Origin: Flammeovirga sp. SJP92
GTDB taxonomy: Bacteria > Bacteroidota > Bacteroidia > Cytophagales > Flammeovirgaceae
Length of the DNA: 64,000 nt
Assembly (NCBI RefSeq): GCF_001583495.1
Contig: NZ_LQAQ01000112.1
Coordinates: forward strand, 154,263-218,262
Direction of reading: 5' to 3'
The notes under the pieces are model-generated. The model was not told the origin of the DNA and did no database searches. It worked only from the letters and a program-made list of their open reading frames with translations. Position 1 is the stretch's first letter; every line of letters begins with the position of its first letter. Below, piece after piece: positions 35,586 to 45,900 of the stretch. Position numbers and translations under genes: made by a program.

Positions 35586-36653
35586 ATGACTGAAAAATTA
35601 ATTGAGGAGTTTCGACTCCTATTTGAATTTAAAGCCTCTAAAAATAAGTGGCAAAAACCATTATTAACCACCATTAGTATTGGAGTTCCGTTGCTGATGG
35701 GTTTGTTCCTCGGAAATATTAAATACGGATTAAATGCCTGTTTAAGTGGTTTAGTGATCATATACCTACCTGAATCGGGCACTTATACCAATAGAATTTT
35801 AACCTTATTAGTTTGCTCTTTCGGGTTTATGGTGTCTTCTGCGTTTGGGTATCTTCTCAGTTTCAATCCGATCGTATCTATCATTGCCTTTGGTCTATTT
35901 TCCATGATAGTGCATTGGATTATCTTGTTTTATAAAACATCGGCCCCCAAAAGCTTCTTTTTCATTTTAATTGCCGCTATGTCGATCTGTCAACCTTTCG
36001 ACATGGAATCTATTCCCATCAAAGTAGGGTTAATGGCTTTAGGGACCATGCTAACTTGTATGTTTGCCCTTGTTTATCTTTTGTATTTATCTTACAAAGA
36101 ACCCATTTCTTCCAAAGACAAAATTGTTCCCATATTCAAACAAAACCCTTATGCTGACATTTGGGAAACCCTAATCTATGGAGGAGTTATGTCAACTTCT
36201 TTGGCCATTGCCCATTATTTTGAGCTTGACAATCCCTATTGGATTCCCATCTCATGTGCGGCTGTGATGCAAGGAGTTTCTCTATATCATATCAGACAGC
36301 GTATGTTTCAAAGAATTATTGGAACATTTGTAGGTATTTGCTTTACTTGGTGTTTATTTCATTTTATCGATTATGGTCCGTTTTCAATATGCCTATCGAT
36401 TATTATTCTCCAGTTTTTCATTGAGATTTTAGTTGTAAAACAATATGCAGTTGCCGTGGTATTTATTACCCCTTTTACTATCTTATTAAATGAAGCCGCT
36501 AATCCCCTTTTCAATACAAATACTCTCATTGCCTTGCGATTTGAACAGATTGTGATCGGGAGTATAATTGGTGCTCTTGGAGGTTGGATTTTATACAAGG
36601 AGAAAATTAGACATGCCACAATGAATAAAATTGAGTCTTTAATAAAGATGTAA
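35586..36653 (+). CDS. FUSC-family membrane transporter
   Basis: This 355-residue protein has about ten membrane helices in two blocks of five (residues ~27-170 and ~195-340), separated by a short soluble loop. The repeat PYWIPISCAAVMQGVSLYHI followed by RQRMFQRIIGTFVGI is the signature of fusaric-acid/aromatic-acid exporters (FUSC). It lacks the large cytoplasmic domain of AaeB-type members. It is likely a proton-driven exporter of aromatic acids. Confidence 0.85.
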   Translation: MTEKLIEEFRLLFEFKASKNKWQKPLLTTISIGVPLLMGLFLGNIKYGLNACLSGLVIIYLPESGTYTNRILTLLVCSFGFMVSSAFGYLLSFNPIVSIIAFGLFSMIVHWIILFYKTSAPKSFFFILIAAMSICQPFDMESIPIKVGLMALGTMLTCMFALVYLLYLSYKEPISSKDKIVPIFKQNPYADIWETLIYGGVMSTSLAIAHYFELDNPYWIPISCAAVMQGVSLYHIRQRMFQRIIGTFVGICFTWCLFHFIDYGPFSICLSIIILQFFIEILVVKQYAVAVVFITPFTILLNEAANPLFNTNTLIALRFEQIVIGSIIGALGGWILYKEKIRHATMNKIESLIKM

Positions 36654-36675
36654 TTCTTAAAGCTTTTATGATATA

Positions 36676-36840
36676 CTCTTTCTTCACCGCACAGACTGTA
36701 CGGTGGAGAGTAACGTATGATACAATAGTAAAGAGATCACTTTACCCAAATATAAGCCAAGCATTTTGTGATCTATAAAGTACATTTCATGAAATGAACC
36801 GTTGAGAATAGTTTTCTTATTTAAGTATTACGCATTTTTT
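36676..36840. repeat. Strongly degenerate copy of the MITE-like repeat
   Basis: CTTTCT with a TCACCG/CGGTGGA hairpin, then TTTCATGAAATGAACCGTTG and TTTTCTTATTTAAG, follows the internal order of copies A and B, where the same block reads TTTCATGAATTGAGCCGTTA. Identity is low, so the call is tentative. Confidence 0.35.
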
Positions 36841-37323
36841 GAAAAATAAAATAGGTAATACTCACATCATTTTCTTTTCTAGAAGAAATCATTATTTTCG
36901 CCCTCAAAACTAATAACAAAGTATATGATAGTGATTCATTCTATCATATAAGACATGTTAGTGATCGCTAACATCAAACTTCTTTTCATCTATTCTAAAC
37001 TAAATAATATGTTCAAAAATCAAATCAGTCAATAAAACTATACTTTCTGAAAGTACATTAAGCGAAACGAAATACGATAGTATTTCCTAAAAGCTCTTCA
37101 ACAAAATACTACAACAAACAACGTTTTATTTTATCTCTCCATCTTCAATGCAAAAAATTGTATTACAATAAGTACGGTCAAAATAAGCTTACCTCATGTT
37201 GTCTTTTGTTGATAAACAAAAATTACACAAAAAATAAGTAAAATGTCATACGATATTTCAGTAAAGCAGATTCATACATCGTTGACATTATTCTACTACA
37301 AAAACTTCAAAGAAAATAATTGG
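36841..37323. other. Long leader before the TonB receptor
   Basis: This ~480-bp AT-rich stretch holds no gene. It contains two perfect inverted repeats: TATATGATAG/CTATCATATA at 36922-36950 and TGTTAG/CTAACA at 36956-36973, placed side by side. They could be operator sites for the receptor gene, ~350 bp downstream. Confidence 0.45.
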
Positions 37324-39543
37324 ATGAAATCACATTTTTTGACCTTCATTTTATTGCTATTCAGTAGCACTCTTTTTGCTCAAACCATTACAGGTAAAGT
37401 GGTTGGAGCAAAGAGTAATGGTATTTCGGGTGCCAATGTTGTAAATAAAAGTACTGGCTATCATTCCCACTCGGATCAAAACGGGGAATTCCAATCTAAA
37501 GATTGTACACTTGGAGATACTCTTCAGGTTTCTATGGTGGGGTATTATACACTCCAAGTGATTGTCCAAGATTTGGAGCAACCACTTACAATTCTTTTAA
37601 AAGAACAGGTTTTAAACCTAGAAGAAGTAAGTATTTCTTCGAAAGTGGACGCACATCATATCCTTACGGATGTGGATATACAAACTACTCCTGTTAATTC
37701 CTCTCAAGACATTTTAAGAAAAATTCCGGGTATCATCATCGGACAGCACGCAGGTGGCGGTAAGGCCGAGCAAATCTTTTTAAGAGGTTTCGACCTCGAT
37801 CATGGCACCGACATTAACATCACCGTTGATGGTTTGCCTGTCAATATGGTATCACACGCTCATGGCCAAGGTTATGCTGACCTTCACTTTGTAATTCCTG
37901 AAACTGTAGAGAAAATTGATTTTGGAAAAGGACCTTATTATCAAAAAAGAGGCAATTTCACAACGGCAGGCTATGTGGATTTTAGAACTAAACAGCGATT
38001 GGACCACAGCACTTTGAAGGTGGAAGCTGGACAATTTGAGACCTACAGGCTTCTGGGAATGTTTAACCTGATGGAAAGCGAGAAACAAAATGCTTATGTG
38101 GCTACGGAGTTCCTTTCTACTGATGGCTTTTTTGAGAGTCCGCAGAATTTCAACAGAGTCAATGTATTAGGTAAATATACAAGTCAGCCAACAAGCAATG
38201 ATCTTCTAGGAGTAACTTTTTCATATTTTGACAGTAAATGGGATGCCTCTGGACAGATCCCTCAGCGTGCAGTAGATACAGGTTTGATTTCTCGTTTTGG
38301 AGCCATTGATGATACAGAAGGTGGAGCCACTTCTAGAAGTAATATTCTTGTAGATCATACTAAAATCATAGACGAAAATTCATCGATCACAAGTAAAGTT
38401 TATTTCAGTAAATATGATTTTGAGCTCTATTCCAACTTTACTTTCTTCCTTGATGATCCAGTCAATGGTGATCAAATAAAGCAAAAAGAAAGCAGAAATA
38501 TTTTTGGAGTTAGCAGTGAATACAATAAGTCTTTCACTACCAATTCATTTAGCGGAAGCTGGCAAGCAGGCATCACATTACGTAATGATCAGAGCATGAA
38601 CAACGAGCTTTCACACACTGCCAACAGAACGGAAACACTAGAATATATGAAGCTGGGAGACATCAACGAAACCAATGTTGGTGCCTATGTGGGAACGTTT
38701 ATTGACCTCAATAAATGGACTTTAAATCCTTCTGTAAGAGTAGATTATTTCAATTTCCAATACAACGATAAACTCGTAACAGCTTACCAAACACTATCTG
38801 AGAAAAAGGCCATTATCAGTCCAAAGTTGAATGTTTTTTATAATGCAACCAATGAACTTCAATTGTACTTAAAGTCAGGAAAAGGGTTCCACTCCAATGA
38901 TAGTAGAGTTGTAGTAGCAGAGCAAGGTTCTGAGATTTTACCTGCCGCTTATGGCTTTGATGTTGGATATATTTGGAAACCCACTCCAAAGATGTTGTTG
39001 AGTATGGCTTATTGGTATTTGTATATGGAGCAGGAGTTTGTCTATGTCGGCGATGCTGGAGTTGTTGAGCCAAGTGGAAAAACAAAACGTCAAGGGGTCG
39101 AATTAAGTTATCGATATCAGCCATTATCATGGTTGTTTTGGAATGTGGACCTCAACTATACCCACGCCCGTGCCATTGATGAGCCAGAAGGAGCCAATTA
39201 TATTCCTTTAGCTCCTGATTTCACATTTATCACCGGTCTGAATTTCCAATTTAAATCAGGGTTGTACGGTGGTATTAATTTACGTCATATCAACGATCGC
39301 CCAGCCAATGAAGACAATTCCATTGTAGCGCATGGGTATACAGTGACTGATTTAAACTTGGGGTATAAAATGAAGAAAATGAGTGTTGGTATTCAAATTC
39401 AGAACCTCTTTGATGTCGAGTGGAATGAAACACAATTTGCCACTGAATCAAGATTACCAAACGAATCAGAACCTGTGGAAGAACTACACTTCACACCAGG
39501 TAATCCCTTCTATCTAAAAGGAATGATTCAGTATAATTTTTAA
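37324..39543 (+). CDS. TonB-dependent outer-membrane receptor
   Basis: I start at ATG 37324, which opens a signal peptide (KSHFLTFILLLFSSTLFAQ); an in-frame ATG 27 codons upstream adds an unrelated tail. The 739-residue protein has a carboxypeptidase-regulatory-like beta domain (TITGKVVGAKSNGISGANVV), a plug (SSQDILRKIPGIIIGQHAG; IFLRGFDLDHGTDINITVDG), and a 22-strand barrel ending in aromatic F (MIQYNF). The histidine-containing plug segment VSHAHGQGYADLH is unusual and may bind metal. The ligand is unknown; no SusD partner is present. Confidence 0.93.
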   Translation: MKSHFLTFILLLFSSTLFAQTITGKVVGAKSNGISGANVVNKSTGYHSHSDQNGEFQSKDCTLGDTLQVSMVGYYTLQVIVQDLEQPLTILLKEQVLNLEEVSISSKVDAHHILTDVDIQTTPVNSSQDILRKIPGIIIGQHAGGGKAEQIFLRGFDLDHGTDINITVDGLPVNMVSHAHGQGYADLHFVIPETVEKIDFGKGPYYQKRGNFTTAGYVDFRTKQRLDHSTLKVEAGQFETYRLLGMFNLMESEKQNAYVATEFLSTDGFFESPQNFNRVNVLGKYTSQPTSNDLLGVTFSYFDSKWDASGQIPQRAVDTGLISRFGAIDDTEGGATSRSNILVDHTKIIDENSSITSKVYFSKYDFELYSNFTFFLDDPVNGDQIKQKESRNIFGVSSEYNKSFTTNSFSGSWQAGITLRNDQSMNNELSHTANRTETLEYMKLGDINETNVGAYVGTFIDLNKWTLNPSVRVDYFNFQYNDKLVTAYQTLSEKKAIISPKLNVFYNATNELQLYLKSGKGFHSNDSRVVVAEQGSEILPAAYGFDVGYIWKPTPKMLLSMAYWYLYMEQEFVYVGDAGVVEPSGKTKRQGVELSYRYQPLSWLFWNVDLNYTHARAIDEPEGANYIPLAPDFTFITGLNFQFKSGLYGGINLRHINDRPANEDNSIVAHGYTVTDLNLGYKMKKMSVGIQIQNLFDVEWNETQFATESRLPNESEPVEELHFTPGNPFYLKGMIQYNF

Positions 39544-39598
39544 TTCACTATTCCAATCAGCTAGCCATTATAACCTATTGCTGTTAGAATAGTAGATC

Positions 39599-39645
39599 AA
39601 GTCTCAAAACTTCAATACCATTTTATTTTTGAAGTTTTGAGACTT
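39599..39645. terminator. 17-bp perfect hairpin after the TonB receptor
   Basis: AAGTCTCAAAACTTCAA pairs perfectly with its complement across a 13-base AT loop. The T-run after it is broken (CTTTC), so it may also serve as a transcript-stabilising hairpin. Confidence 0.7.
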
Positions 39646-39753
39646 CTTTCAATTCATAATAATCACCACATCACCAAGTAATTAATTCACAACCTTTACC
39701 TTAATCTTGGCATTTTAAATTCGTTTTGTCTTAGGACAAAATGAAAAAGAAGA

Positions 39754-39774
39754 GACATTCCAAACATGCTCTAA
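39754..39774 (-). repeat. 21-bp dispersed motif, copy 3
   Basis: Read on the minus strand this contains AGAGCATGTTTGGAATGTC, close to the motifs at 6571 and 29616. It lies in the ~308-bp gap between the TonB receptor and the AraC gene; the rest of that gap shows nothing beyond the hairpin at 39599. Confidence 0.5.
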
Positions 39775-39851
39775 AACATAAACAACAGGAAACCGTTAGT
39801 TTTAAAGTAAAATAAAAAGAATAGACCTCCTCATCTTAATTAACCTAAACA

Positions 39852-40742
39852 TTGAAAATAGAGTTAAAACGATTTAAAGAAATCAACGCGTTTTTTGAAA
39901 CTACTGGCTTTGAAAAAAGAACAGATATTCCAGAGTTTTTTGTTTTTCGATTTGAAGAGCTTAACCTTGATACGGCTTTAAAAATGCCTCCTTATCAAAA
40001 GGATTTCTATCAGGTAGCATTAATGCTCAATGGCGAAAATGCAAGTGCGGCCATTGATGTACAATCTACTGATCAGCTTGGCAACACCCTCTATTTTCTT
40101 TCCCCTGATCACATCTTTTCTTGGCAAAGAAATATCAAAATGACAGGCTTTAATGTCTTTTTCAAAGCTGAATTTCTTGATTTTTTTGGTGGTAACTTCA
40201 AAAATGAGTTTGGGCTTTTTGACCTTTCCAATAAAAACTTTCTGAAACTGAATGAGGAGGATCTAAAAAGCATCATTACAGACTTTGAAAAACTATATCA
40301 GGAATTCTATACCTCTAACACCTATCGTCATCAAATTTTACAATCTTCTCTCCTTTCTCTTTTGTTTAAATGTAAAAGTATAGAAGAAGCAATAGGCAAT
40401 AAGAGTAAAAAACTTTCTAAGAAAGAAGACTTGGTCCATCGTTTTAGAAACCTGGTGATAAACAGTTATATCAAGCATAAAAAGGTGAGTACATATGCCA
40501 ATTTACTTTCGGTATCTTCTAATACGCTCAATCAAACTGTAAAGTCTGTTGCGGGCAAAACAGCCAAGGAAATTATTTCTGACCAGATCATTCAAGAAGC
40601 AAAACGTTATTTGAAATATTCTTCAGATGATATCGCTGAAATCAGTTACGCTTTAGGGTATGATGAACCCACACATTTCATTCGTTTTTTTAAAAACCAA
40701 ACACAAACTACTCCCAAAGAGTATCGAAATCAATTGATGTAA
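39852..40742 (+). CDS. AraC-family regulator, apparent TTG start
   Basis: This 296-residue regulator has an N-terminal AraC-binding-like cupin (YQVALMLNGENASAAIDV) and a C-terminal AraC domain (VSTYANLLSVSSNTLNQTVK; IAEISYALGYDEPTHFIRFF; TPKEYRNQL). The frame opens with TTG at 39852; the first in-frame ATG is at codon 46, which would remove conserved N-terminal sequence, so TTG is the likelier start. The next gene, an NmrA-like reductase, begins 82 bp downstream and is its probable target. Confidence 0.88.
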   Translation: MKIELKRFKEINAFFETTGFEKRTDIPEFFVFRFEELNLDTALKMPPYQKDFYQVALMLNGENASAAIDVQSTDQLGNTLYFLSPDHIFSWQRNIKMTGFNVFFKAEFLDFFGGNFKNEFGLFDLSNKNFLKLNEEDLKSIITDFEKLYQEFYTSNTYRHQILQSSLLSLLFKCKSIEEAIGNKSKKLSKKEDLVHRFRNLVINSYIKHKKVSTYANLLSVSSNTLNQTVKSVAGKTAKEIISDQIIQEAKRYLKYSSDDIAEISYALGYDEPTHFIRFFKNQTQTTPKEYRNQLM

Positions 40743-40824
40743 TTTTGGTCATTATCCCATTGTTTTTGGTTATCAGGTGCCTTCGTTTTCGACCGACATT
40801 TGTAGAAACAAAAATTTAAAAACA

Positions 40825-41685
40825 ATGGAAAAAATAATCGTATTAGGTGCTACAGGAAATATTGGTCAAGCTGTTTTACAACACTTGCAAGATAGCAATG
40901 TTGAGGTGTTTGCAGGGGTAAGAAAAGAAGCTGACTTTGATAAAGTAAACCGTTACAATGCCACTCCTATTTTGGTGGATTTTACGGATCAAGAGAGTTT
41001 AGACAAGGCTTTAAAAGGAAAAGATAGAGTTTTTCTTGTAACTCCATTAATGCAAAATCCAGAGGCTGTTACTGAAAAAGTACTTCAATCTGCTCAAAAA
41101 AATAATGTAAAACATATTGTAAGAAGTACAGCTGCTGGAGCCGATAGCAACGGACAAATTCAGATGGCTCGATGGGCAGGAAACAGTGAGGATCTGATTA
41201 AAGCATCTTCTCTTAATTTTACTATTTTAAGGCCTTACAATTTCGTTCAAAACTATATCAATTACTATGGTCAAACGATCAAAGATTACAATGGTTTTTA
41301 CATTCCAAATGGTGATGCAGAGTTGTCTTTACTGGATGTTAGCGACTTGGGAGAAATTGCCGCTATCGCTTTAACAAGTGAAGAGCATTATGGTAAGACT
41401 TATGAATTGAGTGGTTTGAAGTATTCCAACGACAAAATTGCAAATATCATCAGTGATACTTTAGGCCGAAAGATCTCTTATATTGATGTTCCTGAAGACC
41501 AAGCAAGGGAAAGCATGCTGGAGAATCAAATGCCTGAATGGCTTGTGGATGCTATGATGGAACTAAACTACATCATCAAGCAAGGATGGAGCGCAGGATA
41601 TGGTGAAGATTATAAAAACATCACAGGAAAAGAATATACAAGTGCAGAAACCTATTTTGAGAGGAATAAAGACGCCCTTTTATAA
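40825..41685 (+). CDS. NmrA-like NAD(P)-binding oxidoreductase
   Basis: I start at ATG 40825, which begins the Rossmann motif directly (EKIIVLGATGNIGQAVLQHL); an in-frame ATG 16 codons upstream adds an unrelated tail. The 286-residue protein continues with LVDFTDQESLDKALKGKDRV, IVRSTAAGADSN, and LNFTILRPYNFVQNYINYYG, as in NmrA/quinone-oxidoreductase-like proteins. It pairs with the AraC regulator upstream. It resembles the protein at 20792 in fold but not closely. Confidence 0.9.
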   Translation: MEKIIVLGATGNIGQAVLQHLQDSNVEVFAGVRKEADFDKVNRYNATPILVDFTDQESLDKALKGKDRVFLVTPLMQNPEAVTEKVLQSAQKNNVKHIVRSTAAGADSNGQIQMARWAGNSEDLIKASSLNFTILRPYNFVQNYINYYGQTIKDYNGFYIPNGDAELSLLDVSDLGEIAAIALTSEEHYGKTYELSGLKYSNDKIANIISDTLGRKISYIDVPEDQARESMLENQMPEWLVDAMMELNYIIKQGWSAGYGEDYKNITGKEYTSAETYFERNKDALL

Positions 41686-41720
41686 TTTAATTCTAGACAG
41701 TATCAAGGTATTTATACCGA

Positions 41721-41873
41721 TGAGCTTTCTACCTTTTTAGTTTGGTAGTACAACACTTAGTCTTGAAGGGAAAGCGTCAAAAATTTCATGGGTTAAGCCG
41801 TTAATAATGATTTTGATGTTTGAGCACAACGAGTTTAAAATCAATGAGGCAATAGAAATGAAATTTAGCTTTT
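41721..41873. repeat. Partial copy C of the MITE-like repeat
   Basis: About 150 bp match the middle of copies A and B: GAGCTTTCTACC and TTTGGTAGT with the CTACC/GGTAG hairpin fully paired, CTTGAAGGG, TTTCATGGGTTAAGCCGTTA, and GAAATGAAATTTAGCTTTT. The 5' hairpin module and the right end are missing. Confidence 0.6.
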
Positions 41874-41904
41874 CCCTTCAAGATTTCACTTTTTTGAAAA
41901 TCAA

Positions 41905-42072
41905 TTACCCTTCTTTCAGTGCTTTGATCTTCTCCTCTAATTCTTTTGCCTTCTTGACAAATTTTTGCTGTTTTTTTAGTGAGGGTAAAACTTCAAGATC
42001 TTGTTTTAAAGTTCCTAAATGCTGTTCCAACTCTTTCTCCAACTCCTCTAACTGCTCTTTCTTTGATTTCAT
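41905..42072 (-). CDS. Small charged coiled-coil protein (55 aa)
   Basis: Reading the minus strand from ATG 42072 gives 55 codons ending in TAA. The product is almost only E, K, L, Q (KEQLEELEKELEQHLGTLKQ) with a heptad pattern, predicting two coiled-coil helices joined near LPSLKK. No family is recognised. It is just short enough to be missed by length cut-offs and sits between repeat copy C and the DUF2867 gene. Confidence 0.6.
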   Translation of the reverse strand: MKSKKEQLEELEKELEQHLGTLKQDLEVLPSLKKQQKFVKKAKELEEKIKALKEG

Positions 42073-42230
42073 TTTTATTAAAATAATTTGTGTGACGTCT
42101 TGCTGATAACAACCCCATATTTAAAGTTGCAAGGTCAAAGTTAGAAGATTCAAGAATTTACTCAAATGATCCTTTACCCCTTCTCTTATAATGTTTCATA
42201 AGAATTCGCCCAACATTGAATTTCAGTACC

Positions 42231-42785
42231 TTATTTTTGATATTGATGAGCCAACTGCCTTTCAAGCTGACGGATGATCCCTTTCAACATTGTAGGTACA
42301 ATCAGCTGATGAAAAGGTTTGACGGGTAAAAAATAAAGTCTACCCCATTTATTATTGAATTGTACTGTCGTAGAAATGATCAGGTTTTTATGTTCGTTAC
42401 TTTCTGAAGAGGGAGCACAATATAATGAAACTCTGAAGTTGAGGTGATGGTCGTTTTCTCCTAAAATCACTTCGTTTTCATTGCGTTGATAAACTCTAAA
42501 TAAGCCCATTTTTTCATTGGGCTCACACTGAAAGTTGCTCAATTGTGTTGCTCTATCTGTGATTTTACCAGCTGTTTTCAAACCAAAAACGGCTACTATT
42601 TTATTACGGAGTGTAAATAAATGTTCAATCCATTTTGGTGAAGAGGTAAAAAAAGCCTTCCCGATATCTTTAATATTCAGAAGGTTATTTTTGTCTTTTA
42701 ATGTGCCTTGAAAGCTATCCGTGTATTCAAAGTTTGTTTGATTTAATAGAGACTGTTCCGGTAAAAGTGTTTTTGTAATATTCAT
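42231..42785 (-). CDS. DUF2867-domain protein
   Basis: This 184-residue protein matches DUF2867: SSPKWIEHLFTLRNKIVAVF near the N-terminus, LGENDHHLNFRVSLYCAP in the middle, TVQFNNKWGRLYFLPVKPFH, and VPTMLKGIIRQLERQ at the end. The fold is START-like and members are often next to NAD(P)-binding proteins; the function is unknown. It is divergent from the caspase-type gene. Confidence 0.88.
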   Translation of the reverse strand: MNITKTLLPEQSLLNQTNFEYTDSFQGTLKDKNNLLNIKDIGKAFFTSSPKWIEHLFTLRNKIVAVFGLKTAGKITDRATQLSNFQCEPNEKMGLFRVYQRNENEVILGENDHHLNFRVSLYCAPSSESNEHKNLIISTTVQFNNKWGRLYFLPVKPFHQLIVPTMLKGIIRQLERQLAHQYQK

Positions 42786-42946
42786 TATTTAAAGGAGTTA
42801 GTTATGTGTGTGAAATTACAACTATAATCGCCAGTAAACAAAGTGTACACACTACTCATAATGTGCTTTATTTAGGGATTACTTCTTATATTGAAGTCCA
42901 ATTCGTCATATAATGCAAACCTTTACTTTAATCTTATTTTTTACTG

Positions 42947-45900
42947 ATGATCAGGTTCTATATTCTACTCATTTCTACACTCCTTTTTTCTTACAGTTTT
43001 AATACCACTTTGCTGGCTCAACAGTTAGAACTTGGGCTTCCTCTTGGGCATAAATCACCCATCAGTTTCACTGAGTTTTCAGATGATGGTCAATACATTA
43101 TCTCATCGGCCTATGACGGCACCTATCTATGGGAAACTTATACGGGTCGTTTTATAAAGAAACTTGATGGTGAACAATATCGTTTTCAGGATCTTCAGAC
43201 TTCAGAGAGAGGAAAATTGCTACTCACAGTACATCACCGAAAAAATAGTATTCATCTATGGGATTTTGACAAAGGGCAATTATTGAAAACATTCAAAGGC
43301 ACCTCTGCCTACCTTTCTCCTGATGGTCAATGGGTGGCTACCTATTCCAATTATTATGGCATCACTCAAATTTGGGATACAGGAACTTTGAGTAAAAAAG
43401 GAGAGCTAAAAGGATATTTAAAAGGTTTTGTAGATCAGGAAACGTTGCTGATGAAGTTGGAACAATACCAAGCCATTGATATCAAAACACTAAAGGCAAA
43501 ATATCAAATTGAACCTGCTCAAGGGAGACAATATATACAATTACTCAAAAATCTAGATTTCTTTGCAATCATCAATGATGAATCCAGTGTCCTCCTTTAT
43601 CGAAAAACAGACGGTGCACTCCTTCAAAAACATACTTTTCAACATCAATTTCATGATGTGACATTTGATAAAGAGGGAGCTTATTGGGGTATTAATTTTG
43701 AGAATGATAGTTCAAAAATATTTCTTCGGAAAAAGACAAAAAATAAGTTGTTGAAAACGGATCAATCCACACTGCTTGATTTCCTGAAAGACAAGAAAGG
43801 AAATACAATGGCTTTACAACTGAAAGATGGAAATTTAGTGGCTCAACTGATTGACTCTGGAAAAGAAGTATACAGAATTAATGGGTTTGATGAAGGGCTA
43901 TGCGGTTTCAGGGTCAGTGCCGATCAGAATTATTTATCTGTTGTAGATTGTGCTTCTATTAATGATTACGTAGCAGAAATTGGAGCCAACAATGGTTTTC
44001 TACTTCTCAATGCTCAGAGTGGACAGTTTATCAATGCTTTTTTCTCAAGTGTAGATGAATTAATGTCCTGTACTTTAAGTGAAGACCGAAAGTACTTATC
44101 CAATATTACACATTCTTATGCTTCCACTTTTTTTGATCTGACCAACGGACAATTAAAGCATGTGCTAAAAACGGAATACGCCGTCACTTCTGAATTCACC
44201 AACGATCATAAGTACTTGATCACATATTCTGATCAAAGAGCCATTGATACGGGTAGTGATTTAGGAGCGGAAATTCTTAATCAAGACTCCCAATGGGTGT
44301 GGGATATTGAAACAGGAGATTTGATGTATATTAAAGATGTGAAATACTCCAACAGTTATGGTCAAGCGATGTTTGATTTAATTGAAGTGGATTATGATGA
44401 TCGAAAAATTGTTCACCTTAATAAAGAAGACGATAATGGTTGGGTGACGCCCTATATGGATCTTATTGGTCATACTGATACCGTTTATTTTACTGAATTA
44501 AGCAAAGATCAAAAGATTGCCATTACTGCTTCCTTGGATCAAACCGCTAAAGTATGGGATGCCATAACAGGAAAAATGCTTTGTGACATTACTCCTCTTC
44601 CTTCAAAAGTTAAACATGCTCAGTTTTTTCAAAAGAAAAATCAACTGCTTTTAGTACTAGAAAATGAACAGCAAATGCTATGGGACCTTACTATTCCTAA
44701 ACAATTAATGACCATTACTCTACCTCCAAAAAAAGAAAGAAAAAGTGGTGAAATTTCAAATCAACAGTATAAAGTGGTGAATGATTATGATCAAAATATT
44801 TTGAATGTCTATGTCTCTTCAACGAATCAACTACTCCACAAACTCACAGAACATCAAGATCTGATTACTTCTTTTCAATTTATAAATAATACTCACTACT
44901 TGGTATCTTCTTCTTATGATGGAAGCACCATTTTCTGGGATCTCAAAACTGGAAAACCTATTCTAAAACAATTGGTCTTTGAGCAGAAATACCCTGTTTG
45001 GTTGCTCCCTAATGGATATTACATGGCAACAAAGGCCTCTGCCCAACGGTTATTTTATAAAAAAGGGATTCAGACTGTAGGGTTTGAACAATTGGATGTA
45101 AAGTACAATCGTCCAGATAAAGTTTTGGCTATCATTGATCAAATTTCGGGTGCAGTGGATTCTACTATGATCAAAGCTTACCGAAAAGCTTGGGAGAAAC
45201 GAATAAAAAAATTAGACATTGATACGGCAAGTTTCGATACGGGCTTTTCCATTCCAGAATGCACAATTGAAAACCGTAATGGTATTGCCTATGAACAGAC
45301 GAAAGGTGAATTGTTATTGGAAATCAAAGCTGTGGATAGTTTATATTATTTGGACCGATACAATGTGTGGATCAATGAGGTACCGGTTTTTGGTGAAAAA
45401 GGCATTTCAATTAGAAAAAATAAAACACATAGTATTGCAAAAACCATTGCTTTGAAGCTTTCAAAAGGCAGTAATAAAATAGAAGTTTCTGTAACTAATA
45501 ATAATGGAATTGAAAGCTATCGTTTTCCCTTGAATGTGAATTACACACCCAAGAAAACTCTTGATGAAAAGCTGTTTTTTGTAGGAATTGGAGTAGATCA
45601 CTATCAAGAAAAAGGCTATGACCTACAATATTCTGTCAAAGATATCCGTGACCTTTCGCGTCAGCTGAAAATAAAATATGGGGATAAAATTGTTATAGAT
45701 ACGCTGTTTGATCAGAACGTTACAGTTGACAATATTCTTCAATTAAAAGAAAGGTTGAAAAACACTTCTGTAGATGATAAGGTGTTGATCAGCTTTTCTG
45801 GGCATGGTTTACTCTCAGAAGATTTGGATTATTATTTGGCTACCTATAATGTCAATTTTGAGCAACCACAGGAACAGGGATTGCCTTATGAAGAATTAGA

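Noticed and set aside
41807..42106. Plus-strand open frame of 99 codons
   Set aside because: It covers the repeat copy C end and runs antisense over the small coiled-coil gene. Its composition is Phe/Ser-rich as expected from the complement of a Lys/Glu-rich gene.
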